From contig CM069872.1 in assembly GCA_036172665.1 (NCBI GenBank), forward strand, positions 52,004,101-52,068,100: DNA of 64,000 nt, read 5' to 3'. Position numbers and translations under genes: made by a program. Below, one piece after another: positions 46,200 through 59,200 of this stretch (positions within the stretch are counted from its first letter, which is position 1; the number at the start of each line of letters is the position of its first letter). The notes beneath the pieces were generated by a model. It saw nothing but the letters and a program-made list of their open reading frames with translations, was not told where the DNA came from and made no database searches. The DNA is from Prosopocoilus inquinatus (Eukaryota; Arthropoda; Insecta; Coleoptera; Lucanidae).

Positions 46200-46912
46200 T
46201 AACTGTGGCCATAGGAATTTACGTGCTAAAAATTTTGCATACTATTAACTTATGTACTGCTAAGAATTTTAACCAAATTTTTGTTTCTAATAATCAGGGA
46301 AAAGAATTCGGACCACTTGTTTTGCGAACAATACGAAAATTTAGTACTCGGACTGTACTAGCCCCGCCCACAACAATCTCTGCCAAATGAAAACGCTCAC
46401 ATTGCACTCCTTCCCCTCCTACTCATCAATAACAATTCGATGCATCAGAGTCGCGGAAGCAAAGAGTACATTGGACGTAAAAAGCATCTGACACAAAGTG
46501 GCCTGAATTCTTTTCCCTGCTAATAATCAATTACATAATTTATTTAAACAAATAAATATTATCAGAATAAGAGGCGCGTTATTAATTTAATTATTTGAAT
46601 ACGTAAAGTTGAAATTATTCATGACCGAATATGAATCAAGTAGGTCAAAATCAAAAATTAATTTATCAGACAGACTTTTAGACGGCAGCGACTGATTTCT
46701 TTTTAACGTTGACCTACTCGATTCATTCAAAATTTTCACTTTTAATATTAAAATAATTAATTCAAAGATGCATCTGTTATTCTGGCAATCTGTGAATTGT
46801 AGTAAATTATGTAATTGATTATTAGAAACTGGAATTAGCTTAAAATTTTGAGCAGAACATAAGTTAACACGAGGCAATTTTTTTAGCACGTAAATCCCTA
46901 AGGCCACAGTTA
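46200..46912. mobile_element. TIR element of about 710 bp (TAACTGTGGCC ends)
   Basis: The left end TAACTGTGGCCATAGGAATT and following TTACGTGCTAAAA match the reverse complement of the right end (TTTTAGCACGTAAATCCCTA, GGCCACAGTTA). Pairing extends inward through TTAACTTATG / CATAAGTTAA and TTTCTAATAATCA / TGATTATTAGAAA. The interior lacks a transposase-like frame, so it is non-autonomous. Confidence 0.75.
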
Positions 46913-47086
46913 AAAAAAACACTGGATGTATAAGATTATTTTAATGCAGACACTTGGATAAATTGAGAATTATCAATTTGACAGCTTGTTCAGGAAAACT
47001 ATAAATTTATAAGCCGACGTTTCGCTATTTGTTTGACAGCTTCTTCAGAAAAATTACCACCCCTTCAAATGAATTCCAATGATGCT

Positions 47087-47330
47087 AGGTGATTTTCTTT
47101 TATAACATTGGCGAGAATTAATGCAAGAGTGAGACAGCACGTTTTTTTAGGTTGAAAATACAAAGTGTCACAATTTGTCAGTGTTGCAAACCTTTCGTAG
47201 AGAAACCATTGATTTTCTTTTATAAAATGTGCGAGAATTAATGCACGAGTGAGACAACACGTTTTTTTAAGTTGAAAATACAAGGTCTCACAATTTGTCA
47301 GTGTTGCAAACCTTTCGGAGAGAAACCATT
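47087..47330 (+). repeat. Two tandem copies of a 121-bp unit
   Basis: TTGATTTTCTTTTATAA through AAACCTTTCGKAGAGAAACC is present twice in direct orientation (about 47087-47210 and 47211-47330) with few substitutions. Non-coding spacer between DYNC2I2 and DNALI1. Confidence 0.85.
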
Positions 47331-48012
47331 GATTTTAATTAGCGATTTAATTAAATGTACGGTACAGTTTTCCTGTCCGCACCAAATTAATTATACATTT
47401 TATAATAATTTTCAACGGAAAAAACGAAGAAAAAAATTACATAAAACATAGGTACTATTAAAAAAAATACATTTTTCTTGTTTAGTTTACTTTGATATGT
47501 CATTTAGTTCTTTTGTCAACCTATTAGTGTCCAAATAAAATAGCGACATCTTACGATCGCCTTTTTGACCTGATATTACAGTATTAGTGTCCGTTGACAA
47601 CACGTTTTTTGTTCTAGTTTCCTTGACGAATTGTTAATTTATAATTTTCCTGAAGCTGACAAACACACGAACAACGCGAAACGTCAAACTTATTTCTCAA
47701 TTTCTCCAAGTGTCAGCACCTAGATAATTATATTATACTTTTACATCAAAAATTATTTTGGTAAAAAAATTTAAAGTCATTGTCTGAGTCTTGGCTATTA
47801 ATAGACAGTCGCTCATTTCCATTTCACAAAATAATTTTTGATACCCCGGCATTTTATGATAGTTTTCATCGAACAAAAGACAGCGCTTCAATTACAGAAA
47901 ACAAAAAATCACGGCCGTCTACGTTTCTAAGGCAACAAATTTCGTTTGATCAATTTCACCCGTGACACTGACAGCGACACGATCAATCGATTTTAATCAA
48001 ACATTTTAAGAG

Positions 48013-49042
48013 ATGGGCGAACGCATAATACCAGATGACACCACGCTGGTTAAATACAACAATCCGTTGCTCATCACCAAACACGAGGAGCCCGTACAGG
48101 TAAAACAGTTTTTTTTTTATTTTTCTCACTTCACTCGCTTCGGGGAAAGCTCACTCGCCACGACCCGACGAAGAACCAAATTTAACCGTTTCATAAAAAC
48201 GCACGCAGGGAAATTCAATATGTGATTGTTTCGGACATTGCATCAAGTAAGGAGATGTGCGGTGTTTAATTTTAGGAGGAAGTTGAGCCTCCGGCTAAGG
48301 GTCCGGCCCCCACCGCCGACGTCCGGAGAGAAACCGAGGAGATCCTCAACGCGATCCTCCCGCCGAAAGAATGGGAAGAGGGCGGACAGCTGTGGCGGCA
48401 GCAGGTCTCGACGACGCCGGCCACGCGCCTCGACGTCATCAACCTCCAAGAGCAACTGGACATGCGCCTTCAACAGCGACAGGTGAGGTGCAGCCCCGAG
48501 AAACCTCTCGGAAATCTCATGCCAACCACCAGTTTTAGGCTCGCGAGACCGGGATCTGCCCCATTCGAAGGGAGCTGTACACCCAGTGCTTCGACGAACT
48601 CATTCGGCAGGTGACCGTCAACTGTGCAGAGCGTGGCCTGCTGCTTCTGAGGGTACGGGATGAGATGAGGATGACGATCGAAGCCTACCAAGCTCTGTAC
48701 TGCAGCAGCATCGCTTTTGGGATGCGGAAGGCACTCCAGTCGGAGCAGGGCAAGTCCGACTTGGAAGACAGTGTGGAGCGCTTGAAAGAAGAGAAGAACG
48801 ACCTTGAAAAACAACTGACGGACTTGAGGCAGAGGGCGGAGCAAGCGGATAGGAGAGCGGCTGAGCTGCGCCTAGCGGAAGAGAAGAAGCACAACGAAGA
48901 GATCGCATTCCTCAAGAAGACCAATCAACAATTGAAGGTACTATTAATGACCCCCGTTTTTCTTCTGAAGAAATAATTAACTCATCCAAGTAATTAATTT
49001 TTTCAGGCCCAACTCGAAGGTATTATAGCACCGAAGAAGTGA
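48013..49042 (+). CDS. DNALI1: Axonemal dynein light intermediate chain 1 (p28)
   Basis: Inner-arm axonemal dynein light chain (Chlamydomonas p28 homologue), expected in motile cilia and sperm flagella. Four exons: 48013-48099, 48276-48482, 48539-48937, 49007-49042 (729 nt, 242 aa; vertebrate about 258 aa), all in phase 0. Family features are LVKYNNPLL near the N-terminus, EEILNAILPPKEWEEGGQLW, LQEQLDMRLQQRQARETGIC and YTQCFDELIRQVTVNCAERG. A long charged coiled coil (about residues 155-230) follows, and the protein ends EGIIAPKK. The start is the first ATG of a clean 5' region. The last exon codes for only 11 residues. A poly(A) signal AATAAA lies at 49120. The gene is convergent with scribble. 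Confidence 0.95.
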
Positions 49043-49119
49043 GTTTAGATCAAGTAATAGACGCGCACAACTGATAACAGAAGAGTTATTTTTAATATGA
49101 GGGCGAGTTTTTTCTTAAA

Positions 49120-49125
49120 TAAAAT
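49120..49125 (+). terminator. Poly(A) signal AATAAA for DNALI1
   Basis: The canonical hexamer lies 77 bp after the DNALI1 stop codon. Confidence 0.6.
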
Positions 49126-50034
49126 TTTATCTTGCACAATTGTGTTTTGTGTAAATTGTTTTTACGTCAGCGTAAACGAAAATAAAAAAATAATAATAAA
49201 ACCACGCACGCGAAGTGTTTAAAGCGATCTTGCCCTCCGCTTGCAATCTGCGCAATCAATGCTAAGAATAGAAAAAAGCACTGCAGCATTATGCAGTTAA
49301 AAGTGTCATCGATACAGCGAAAATCACAGGACGATTTATTGCCTGAGTATTCCGGGAGGTACGCAAACAGTCTGCGAATTAAACCGCAAAACTAAATTGA
49401 GGCGTGGGACAATTTGTGTTATAAAAATCCAATTATTTTGCGACGATGCGATGATAAAAATTTATTTTCAACGTAATAAAAGCGGGCGAGAAAATATTCA
49501 CACATCACACCCATGTCTCCGGCCGATTATTGCACCATGCGATGCAAAATAATATACGCGATGATTTTTGGAAAACGGGTTTTCAAACCGTAACGAGAAA
49601 AAAGCAAATTTAATTTACATAAACATATATTTCTTTATTATTTATTAAAATTTCAAATCTCTGACTTAATAGCACAATTACTTCTTCATGATATCGTAAT
49701 CGACATACAAAATAAAAGCACAGAAACCACCACGTGAGGCTTTATTTTATTATTATTATTATTTTAGTTTTAAAGAAGGCTAACGTTAGTCCTCCGCCGC
49801 CACTTCTCAAGACGGAATCATTACAAATAACTGTATAAAATATTTAGATTAACATTAAATACTTTGTACACGATGCAACAATAATTTAGGCTGGAAACTT
49901 AACTAGGTATAAAATATATTTTTTTTTTAATTATTAAACAATACCCATTCACCTCGGAAGGAAAGAACACGACGCAGTCCGTGATGCACGCAACTGGAAT
50001 GAAAAGTCCCTACCAAAGTTCCGGTCGCCGGTCG
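49126..50034. other. Convergent intergenic region, probable scribble 3' UTR
   Basis: AT-rich sequence without a supported gene. TTTATT motifs (AATAAA on the minus strand) near 49633-49645 and 49741 could serve as scribble poly(A) signals. A fragment at 49370-49430 (AAAACTAAATTGAGGCGTGG) is repeated at 51400-51450. Confidence 0.4.
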
Positions 50035-50277
50035 TCAGTGTTTGCTGCTGCTCCTCCTCGAACGCCTGCGCTTCTTTTTCTTATTGACCGCGAAGGGCGC
50101 CGCCTCCTCGTCGTCAGCTGCCGTCGGAGTCGTGGGTTCGGACGCCGTCTCCTCGCAATCGTCATCGTTGTCGTTGCCGTCTTTAATGTAACCGTTACCG
50201 TTCAAGCACATGTCCAAGCTAGGATCGTTGGGCTTCGTCAGTTCCAAGGATATGATTTTCTCTTGCAGCGTTTCCAC
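50035..50277 (-). CDS. scrib: Scribble alternative terminal exon B
   Basis: An acceptor (GATTCAG-GTGGAAACG) starts an 80-codon frame in phase 0, compatible with the same donor as exon A (52436). It encodes [16 protein letters not shown], an acidic stretch, then a basic tail [15 protein letters not shown] resembling a nuclear or membrane-binding basic patch. It could be an alternative C-terminus; membership of scribble rests on strand, phase and position. Confidence 0.5.
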   Translation of the reverse strand: METLQEKIISLELTKPNDPSLDMCLNGNGYIKDGNDNDDDCEETASEPTTPTAADDEEAAPFAVNKKKKRRRSRRSSSKH

Positions 50278-53200
50278 CTGAATCACACCACTTAAAAGAC
50301 TCAACGACTGTCCGTGGATGACGACAACAACATTATGAAATTCAATTTGAAAACGAAACGAATTCCATAACGGCCTTACATAATTATTTACTATTAGATT
50401 AAAGGCAAATTAAACGCAAACTACTGCAAAATTCTATGAGTGTGTAATATTACGTAAATTAATTAGTGAAGCATTGCACAGAGTGAGCATAAAAAAACAA
50501 AGCCACGTGACACATTCGTAAAAAACTATTGCATCGTCGGATGTCGTTTAATGCGGATATTGAAATGTACCTCAGCGACGGCACAAGCTCCGCCTGCATC
50601 GGCATTTATCGATATTTCGGATTATACATAATCATCAATTGCTATTAAAAATAAATTATTTCTATAAATCGACGTTTCCGTGACCCCTTCTCATTCAGAT
50701 TTAAAGTTTCCGGTAATTCATTACAGCGAGCGGAGCTTATGCTTATGCGTGGCTGAGGTCTATTTCAACGTTTGCTTTTTTAACGCGAATCTTGAAACGT
50801 ACCTCAGCCACACCACAAGCTCCGCCCTAACGGTATTTATCAATATTTCGGTTTACACGTATAATTATCAGTTACGTGAAAAAAAACGGTTAAGGCCAGG
50901 AAAATATACAGCAACTCCCTTCATTACCAGTTACTTTTAAAAATATAAATTGTTTCTATAAATTCTTCTCCTTCTACGACATGGTCGAGGTATATTTCAA
51001 GATCCGCGTCGTTAAACAATTTTTAATTTAAGCCGAAGAACTTTAACATAAGACAGTTGGTTGGTTCAATGTTGCCAATTTTAAAAACGTAGTAACTGAT
51101 CACGTGGTTCTGATTTCCGTTTAGTCATTCAATCTTTCAGAACGCTGTCAAACTCATGTGTGTCGTTTATTTTTTATGAACTATCATTGAAGTTCTTACA
51201 GGGTTCCCGCTTTATTATTTCTTCTGCGAAACCTGTCAGGCAGTTTTAATGAAAAAAAAAAAAAAAAAAGTTCCCCCGATTTTTCCAGGTTTTCCTCCAA
51301 AAAAACTGACAGAAAAACGTTCACAATTCACTGCAATTACGCTACTTTTCTAATTTTTAAATTTCAAACAAACTATATTCCGTTTCACAGACTGCGAATT
51401 GCACCACAAAACTAAATTGAGGCGTGGGAAAATCTGTGTTATAAAAATTCTTAGTTTTCACTGTTCAATTTTTTTCTTAAATTAGCATAATAAATAACAA
51501 TAGGTTCGACGTTTTTTTTTTTGTTCGAATATTAAAAACAAAAAACGGTCGCTTGTGTAACCAACAAATGCAGGAAACGATTTCGCGTCAAAAAATAAAT
51601 CCGTTCTTTTAAAAACAAAATTCTGCTTCGTAAAAAAATTAGAAGGCGCTCCCTACAAACATCCTTAGTTTCTCTACGGGCCTAACAAGATTGATTAACA
51701 CACAGAGTGTACGTCAAAAAGAGTTAGGCAATCTAACTTACAGATGTGTTACTTTGGTTGCCTAACTCAAAGTCACATTGTTCTATAGTTTTTCGAATTA
51801 ATTAACTCGTTTTCATATTTTGTGATGAATTTTACTGTGGGTGAAAAAGCAGCGTCGTAACACATGCAACTAAACAATAAAAAAAATAAAATCGCCTAAA
51901 ACTAACTAGCCAACTACGACAAGACACGTGTTAAGAACTAACCAGAGTGCGTGTGCTATGTCATTCATGCTGAACGGGGCTATACCTCTCTTTCGATAAG
52001 CTTCTCTACATACTCGACGGTGCGCACGCGTTTTTCCCCGGTGACGTCGTCGAGGTACTCCTCCGTGCGTCGCGTCACCTTCTCGCCGACGACCTTCTCG
52101 CTCTCCCGGATCGTCGTGCTCGCGCCGGGCTTGGTGCGAACCGCCAGCTTGGGAAAATCGGCGCTAGAGGGCCGCAGCTGGACACATGCAATGCTGTTAG
52201 TACCGTCGCCCTGGATGCGTAGCGAGTCCAGTCGAAGGGGGGTTAGTGACAAAATGCAGTTAGTCAAAACAAAAATTTTTAAAAAAAGAAAAACATTTTG
52301 TACTTTTTTTTTTTAAAAAACAAAACGCACAGTGTGCGAGCGGAGGTAGTAGTAGGTAATTATAGACATACAGAAAGCACTCTAAGTGTTAGTCGAAATT
52401 ACCGCGATCGTTCAAAAAAAAAAAAAGAAACTTACTTCCGTCTTTTCAGTTTCGGGGATACTCTGTGATGCGGGTGAGTCGTTCATTCCTACCATGTCGG
52501 TCATCGACTTGATGACCATCTGGGCCTGTATGGCGTCTTGCTCGAGCGATTTGAGGCGTGCCTGCCTCCACGCCGCCCTCTTCTCAGCGCGCAGCGCCCT
52601 TTCCTCCGCCGGTGACAAGTGAATCTCGTCTTCGTCCGTCAGCAATCCGTCCTCTCGCATTTGTTCTTTTAGCCGTCGCTCCGCCTTCGCCGTACGCACA
52701 ATCCCGATCGTGCTCGCCGGCCTAAACATAAACGCGTAGAATCAGGGGGTTCCCCTACATTCGCTTACAATAAACCACCTAGAATAGGGCTGTGATTCGA
52801 CCGACTCATCATCGGAATGACTCAGCAAATTCAGAGAACCCATCTCGGACCGCCCCAGCGTAGCTATTTTCCTCTCCTCTTCCGCCTTCATTTTCTCAAC
52901 TTCATCGGCGCTTAAGTAACTAAAAACCTTTTCTGAAACCACCACAACACACTATAAGCACAGGCGCGCACTTTTTTCACCAATCAGAATGACCTACCAG
53001 GTTTGGGGGAGGGCTTCTGACTCTCCTCCATCGCATTCTCGAAGAACTTCAACCTATCGCTCATCGACACCTTCGCCCCGCCTTCGTTGCCCCCCTTCGG
53101 AGATTGCGGGGGCTGTTCAAATTCAACAAAGACATCATTGATAATAACAACAATAATAACACAACAACAATAATAATAAATCAATGCAGTTACCTTAGAC

Positions 53201-56200
53201 TTGTTAACAGGCCGTTTCGGGTACCTTGTATCGTTAGATTTGGGGGGTGGCCTAGAAGAAACTCGGAAGTCCTCGCTTAGATCCGACGAGTGGGATTCGT
53301 CCGCGGAAGAAGTCGACGAGAACGACTGAAAATCGCGGCGTGTTCCGTAAAGCGGAATCCGCTCGTACTTTTTGAAGATGTCGCTCACGAAAGACATGTC
53401 GTCGGATGATTTCGCGGGGACGGGAGGGGGCGGTACCTGAGGTCGCGACACCTGCCGCTTGTAAACGGAACTGCGAGCGGATTTCGATTTGAGCGAATCG
53501 CGTTCGGACTCGAACTGCGGGGGAGGAGTTTTAGGTAGAGGGGGCGGAGACAAATCCGGTTGCTTCAGTCGCCCATCCTGTTTAATTGACAGAGGCGGCG
53601 TAAAAATTTCTTCCTCATTCGTAGTTCTAGAACGTGCGGGGGGCGGAGACAAGTCAGACATTTTATGGCCCGGGAATTTCTTTTCTAGTTTGGGAGGTGG
53701 CAAGCCTGGAGGCGTAGAAATTTCTTCATTCGTAGTTCTAGAACGTGCGGGAGGCGGAGACAAGTCAGAAATTGTATGCCCCGGGAATTTCTTTTCCAGT
53801 TTGAGAGGTGGCACGCTTGGAGGTGTAGAAATTTCTTCATTTGTAATTCTAGAACGTGCGGGGGGCAGAGGCAAGTCAGAAATTTTGTGTTGCGACATTG
53901 ACCCAGGGAATTTCTTTTCTAGTTTGGGAGGTGGCACGCCTGGAGGTGTGAAAATGTCTTCATTCGTAATTCTAGAACGTGCGGGGGGCGGAGGCAAATC
54001 AGAAATTTTATGTTGCGACATTGACTCCTGGGGAGATTTCCTTTCTAGTTCGGGGAGCGGGACAATTGTAGCTGTAAAGATTTCTTCACTGGCGATTCTA
54101 GGACTTGCGAGGGGCGGAGTTAAATTTGAGGCGTCAAATCGTGCAAGTGATTTCGGTGGCAACTCCGGCGAGCTTTTTTCAAATTTATAAGTTTCTATCG
54201 CCGGAGGCGGGGCGACTGGTGGTATAAGAACGTCTTCGTACCTGGACTTATAATGTGCGTCTTCTGTCGAGTCGAGCGGAGACAAATTCGGAATGTCATG
54301 TGGCGCATGCCACGCCTCCGATTGTAACGGCGCGGAATTATTCATTTTTGTCTCAATTATTGGAGGAGGCGGAACGATTGGGGATATAAGAACGTCCTCA
54401 TTGGCAGAAGTCGTAGACGGGAAATCGGGAATTACGTGCTCTGCGGATTTGTTTTGTAAATCGTACGAATAAGTTGTCGGAGGAGGCGGGACGATTGGAG
54501 GAATGAAAATTTCTTCATTTTCAGGAGTGGGGGGCAGCAGGGATGCATGCGAATTAGCAATTTCGTGATCTACGGACTTTTTTGGTAAATTGTAAGAATA
54601 CGTTTGTGGAGTGGGTGTGACGATTTGAGGCGAAAGAACCTCCCCATTATCAGAAGTAGGAGGGGGCGGGGTTTCAATTTCGTGCACCGGAGATTTCTTT
54701 TCTAGATCGTAATAAGAATAAGAAGTTGTCGGAGGGGGCGGAACGATCGGAGGTATGAAAACCTCTTCGTTGACAGAGGAATGCGAATGAAAGGGCGGAG
54801 CCAAGTCGAAATCTAAGGGGGGCGGGATCACGTAACCGTCAGAATTTTCGAGAAATTCTTCCGGGGGCGGGAGGTCGGCGAGGCTGATTCTCTGACCGGA
54901 CGCAAAGAACAGGATGTTATTGCGCCTGTCCGTTTCAGGGGAGGGGGGCGGAGTTCTGCCGGGGTTTTCCGCCGCGGACGCGCTTCGCATAGTCCCCGTT
55001 CTCAACGGCTGAAGTTTCGGCTTCGTCACTTTCGGCAACGTCGCCGAGTGCCCCTGTCGGAGTGTAACAGAATTTGAAATTCGGTTTTCTTTTTCTTTTT
55101 ACAGATCAGAGACGATCACTGGAGAAGCGACAAACAAAGAGACAAAAGCAGCTCGTTTTTACCAAAAATATATTATATACCGTGTACGATCACATTAAGA
55201 CGTTTTTTTTTTGCGTATTTCATAGGACACACATGAGAGAAGAAGAATAAAACAAAACGAAACAAATGACGGCGGGCGCGCACGGGAAAGCCCCGCCCGT
55301 TTCGTCGAAAACGATTGGTCCGCTGCTGGTGCGTTTCGATTCTATGCCGTCGGCTCAAAACAATTCGGGCGGCGTTAATATATAAAAAAATAAATGCGTC
55401 ATTTTGTTTTGAGGGGAATCGAAACGACGGTTCTCGCTATGGGAGGAGGGTGGGGCTTACTAGAATGAAGGCGGGGCCTTCCCACGAACGCAAACGGTAA
55501 GACACTAGCACACGCCGCAGATAATAAAAACAGTTATAATACATGTAGATGACACAGTATCCCCCCAAAGAGTCCGGACGACTAAAACAAAATGCCTCCT
55601 AACACAAGTCTAAAAGTAATAATAACAAACAACCAGCACCATTTTACTATTAAGTTAGGTACATATATTAATTAATGTTGCAAACGGGGCGAATCTGTTT
55701 CTATGAATGCCACTGTACCGTTATAAACATTTTTTTTTTTTTAATAAATACGATTTTATATTCCATGCAGTGAAGTAATAGAAACAGAAACGATAACACA
55801 CTTCATCTGTAAGTATCCAAAGTAACGTTATACTTTTAAGAGCTTCTTTGCCCTCAACTTGACGAACACACTTTACTTTGATATAACCATCGACAAGCAC
55901 CATTGATTATTATTATTATTATTAATATTAATGTTGTATATACATGAAACTACAATAAAAATACATTTATCTTATTCTAACAGTAACAAAAATACATAAA
56001 CGAAACTCCATCGCCGACTATTATGGTTTGCTGTAGGCGACAAAGTACTTTTGTTTTTTTTTTTTTGGTAAAAATGACTTCTCGAGAGTCTTTTCATAAA
56101 ATGCTATTGGCAGTTAACGATTGATAATAATTTGTAACGTATCTGGTCTCGATCTGGATTATTATGAAATTGGTTTGTGTCGGTTTTGAATGTTTTGCAG

Positions 56201-59200
56201 AGCAAGGAATGCGCGCCAGAGTTTGAAGAAAAAGGAAAAAAGAAAACTGTCGGTAATTCCGAATTACTTTTTTCTCCTCTCTTTCTTTGACAGTTACGGT
56301 CAACTCTTTTGACTCTGTTCAGCTGTCCGTATCTGCCTCACAAATAAATGCTTCTTACTATACTTAAACTTAACATTGTACATAAATTTCTTGCGTTCGC
56401 AACAAACCCGGCGGCGCGTTTCTTTTTTTTTTTTTCTTTTTTTATTCTTTTGGCAAGTTGAAAACGAATGCGTATTACGCACAAGAGCACGGAAATTTGG
56501 CATCTTCCCCCCACTACGAATACCTTGTATTGATAAAATCAAATCAAATCAAATCACAACGCGCCTCACTCTATTTTATAACAATTAACTAATTAACCGA
56601 ACGCATGTAGTAGAAGATATCACTTTGGTTTTAAGCTAACGCACTGGTGTTCACAGCATAACTTCCGGTTGACTTGAATGTTATAGCTTTGTGAGCCTGT
56701 GCAGTTTCTGCAAGAAAACCTGCGTTAATTTTCAAACACGGAGGGTTCTCTCGTGGTAGGGTTGCCAACCAACCGCTTTTATGCCACGGTTTTCTGATGG
56801 TCATTTTTAAATTAATATATAAGACCGTTTCAAACTACTAGTCCTATTTCATCGGTTGTTTAAAATTTATAAAGCTCTTGATCGACGCTGCTGTGAGAAA
56901 TATTAGAAATGAAGTCCTGGGAAGAGATGTGTTTAGTCCGAATTTCGGGCCTGGAGTAGAGTTACGATACGGCGCGGCGCCGGCGGAAGCTTCTTTCAGA
57001 ACCTGAATAAGCCTGTCGGCTGTTCGCAATCATCAGTCGGGAGGAGAAAACAGAAAAATAATTACCTTAAGATGTGCGAGACTTGCCGATCAACTACATT
57101 AGAAATGTATTACAAAAAAAAAAGAAGTCTTAAAATATTTAATTTAATCTCTCAAGTCGATGGTAAGCTGCTGTAGTGAGAAATGCAACGCCAGTTTATT
57201 TCCACGATCATAAGCAACACGCCGTAGAAAATAATACATCTTCCTTAAGTATCGCGCACTTGATGAAATACGATATTAAGTGCAATCTTTGTATTTCATT
57301 TTCTGTTGCGCATATGAAAAGCTAACAACGCAGTTTCCATTTGGGACTCCGTCGGTTCTCTCAAGAATATGGTACTCGATTCTAGACCCCTCTACACCAC
57401 CTACTCTTTTTTTGAATCATTAAAGCCCGATGGATTTGAATCTCCCTGTCTCCCTTTGTCATCCGTTAACGGCCCACAAATTGGTGGCAGCGGTGGATTT
57501 TGATTTTGTCCAATAATCGGCATATTGGAGATTTTAACCAACGATGAGAGCGCTGCGCGTATACTCATCTTCGAGATTCACGAAGTGACCACCAGAAGAG
57601 CTCAATTTCTTAACAGGAATTGCTCTTGATTATCTGTTTTACAAAGTTTTACAATTTCTTTCATCTCGTGCGTAATTTTTGGGCTTTATTCAACTAAACG
57701 AAAAGTTGGCAACCCCACCTTCCCTCTCATACTGCCCAACAACGTTTTGTCCCGGTCACGATCGCAAAAGTTTAATTTGGAGTTGACGGAAGCAAGGAAA
57801 ACCCCCTGAACGTGCGTTGTTTTGCTTTGATAAAAAGAAAGATTTTTTCCCGTTATTTTCAAGGCCTTGGCACACCGGAATCATGGACGAAACGTTGTCA
57901 GCGATAAATGCTTCACTACGAATAAGAAAAAAAAAAGAAAACGACATCTACATGCACATCTACCATTGACTACGTTTCTCATGCTCAACCAACAATTAAG
58001 ATGGTGGTGCCAGGTGATTGCTGATGAATGCGAGTAAATCGCGAGATGAAAACCATCAGACAAAAGAAATTGAGGGCGCTCTAAAATGAGTAGGGGGATA
58101 CTTACAAACAAAGTGATTATTTCATGATGGTGTTAGGGTTAAGAAGCGTTCTCTTTTAATGATAAAAACTCACCGAGCTGGCTTGGGGTGCTAAGGTGTG
58201 CTTGCTCATGACGATGGTGGTCGTCTTGAGCTCGGCGTTAGTTCCGCCCGGCGATTTCGGGGGGGCGCTCGTCTCGTTCGCCGCTAGGGTTTCGACGGCC
58301 CTCACTACGTCCAGGACTTTTTCAGCGGGAGTCGCCGGCTTCGCCTCGACCAACGATAATTCGTCGAGCTTATTATCCGGCACCTTCACGCGCTTCTCCG
58401 CCTCCTCCTTCTCGAATTGCACAAGTTCCGACTGCATGAGGTGCTCCTGCAACGCGCATGCGTCACGTACGGCGAACTCAACCAATCCTGTACACAAACC
58501 TGTACGGTTTCTTCGTCGGGAAAATCGAGGGAGCTTACGCTCTGCGACCTGCTGCTGACGGAACCTCCTCGCGTCAGCCGACCCTCGGCGATGGCCATGT
58601 CGACTTCCGCGCGGTCGTACCCCTTGCAAACCACCAGATTAATGCTGTTACCGCACATCCTCAGCGCGTTCACGGCTTCTTGGTGCGTCGCCCCCAGCAG
58701 TGAGCGTCCGTTGACCTCAAGGAGTCTCATCCCCGCGCGTAATCGCCCATCCCTCCGCGCGGCGCCCACCGAATTCACCTTAGAAATGAAGATGCCCTCG
58801 TCTGTTCTGTCCAGGGGGTTCCCGCGTTGTCCCTGAAGTCCCCCCTTGATATGCATGCCGAGTTTCTCGTTCTCGGCCTTGACTATCGTCAGTTCCTACC
58901 GCCAAATAGTTCGTTTATTAAAAAAAAAAAAAAACTCCATCGCATACTTACTGTAGGGCTTAGATACCTAACTTCGAGTTGCTTGTAATAAGAAGAAAAT
59001 TGATTGGAGGGGGGAGGGGCAACGCGGACATACAGAATGTTCAATTCAAAAGATCATCAAGTTGGTTTACGATTTTGATGCCGGTTACGCGTTAGTCTAA
59101 TTTTCAATTACTCAATTGAACACCCGATAGTACATCAAGACATTCCTCACCTGATAACCGTCCGGGAGCGGATCGTGCCTGACGGTTAACGTAATCTGGT

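Noticed and set aside
53489..54190. 233-codon plus-strand open frame
   Set aside because: Exact antisense of the repeated proline-rich scribble exon; glycine/serine-rich composition mirrors the PPP codons on the other strand.
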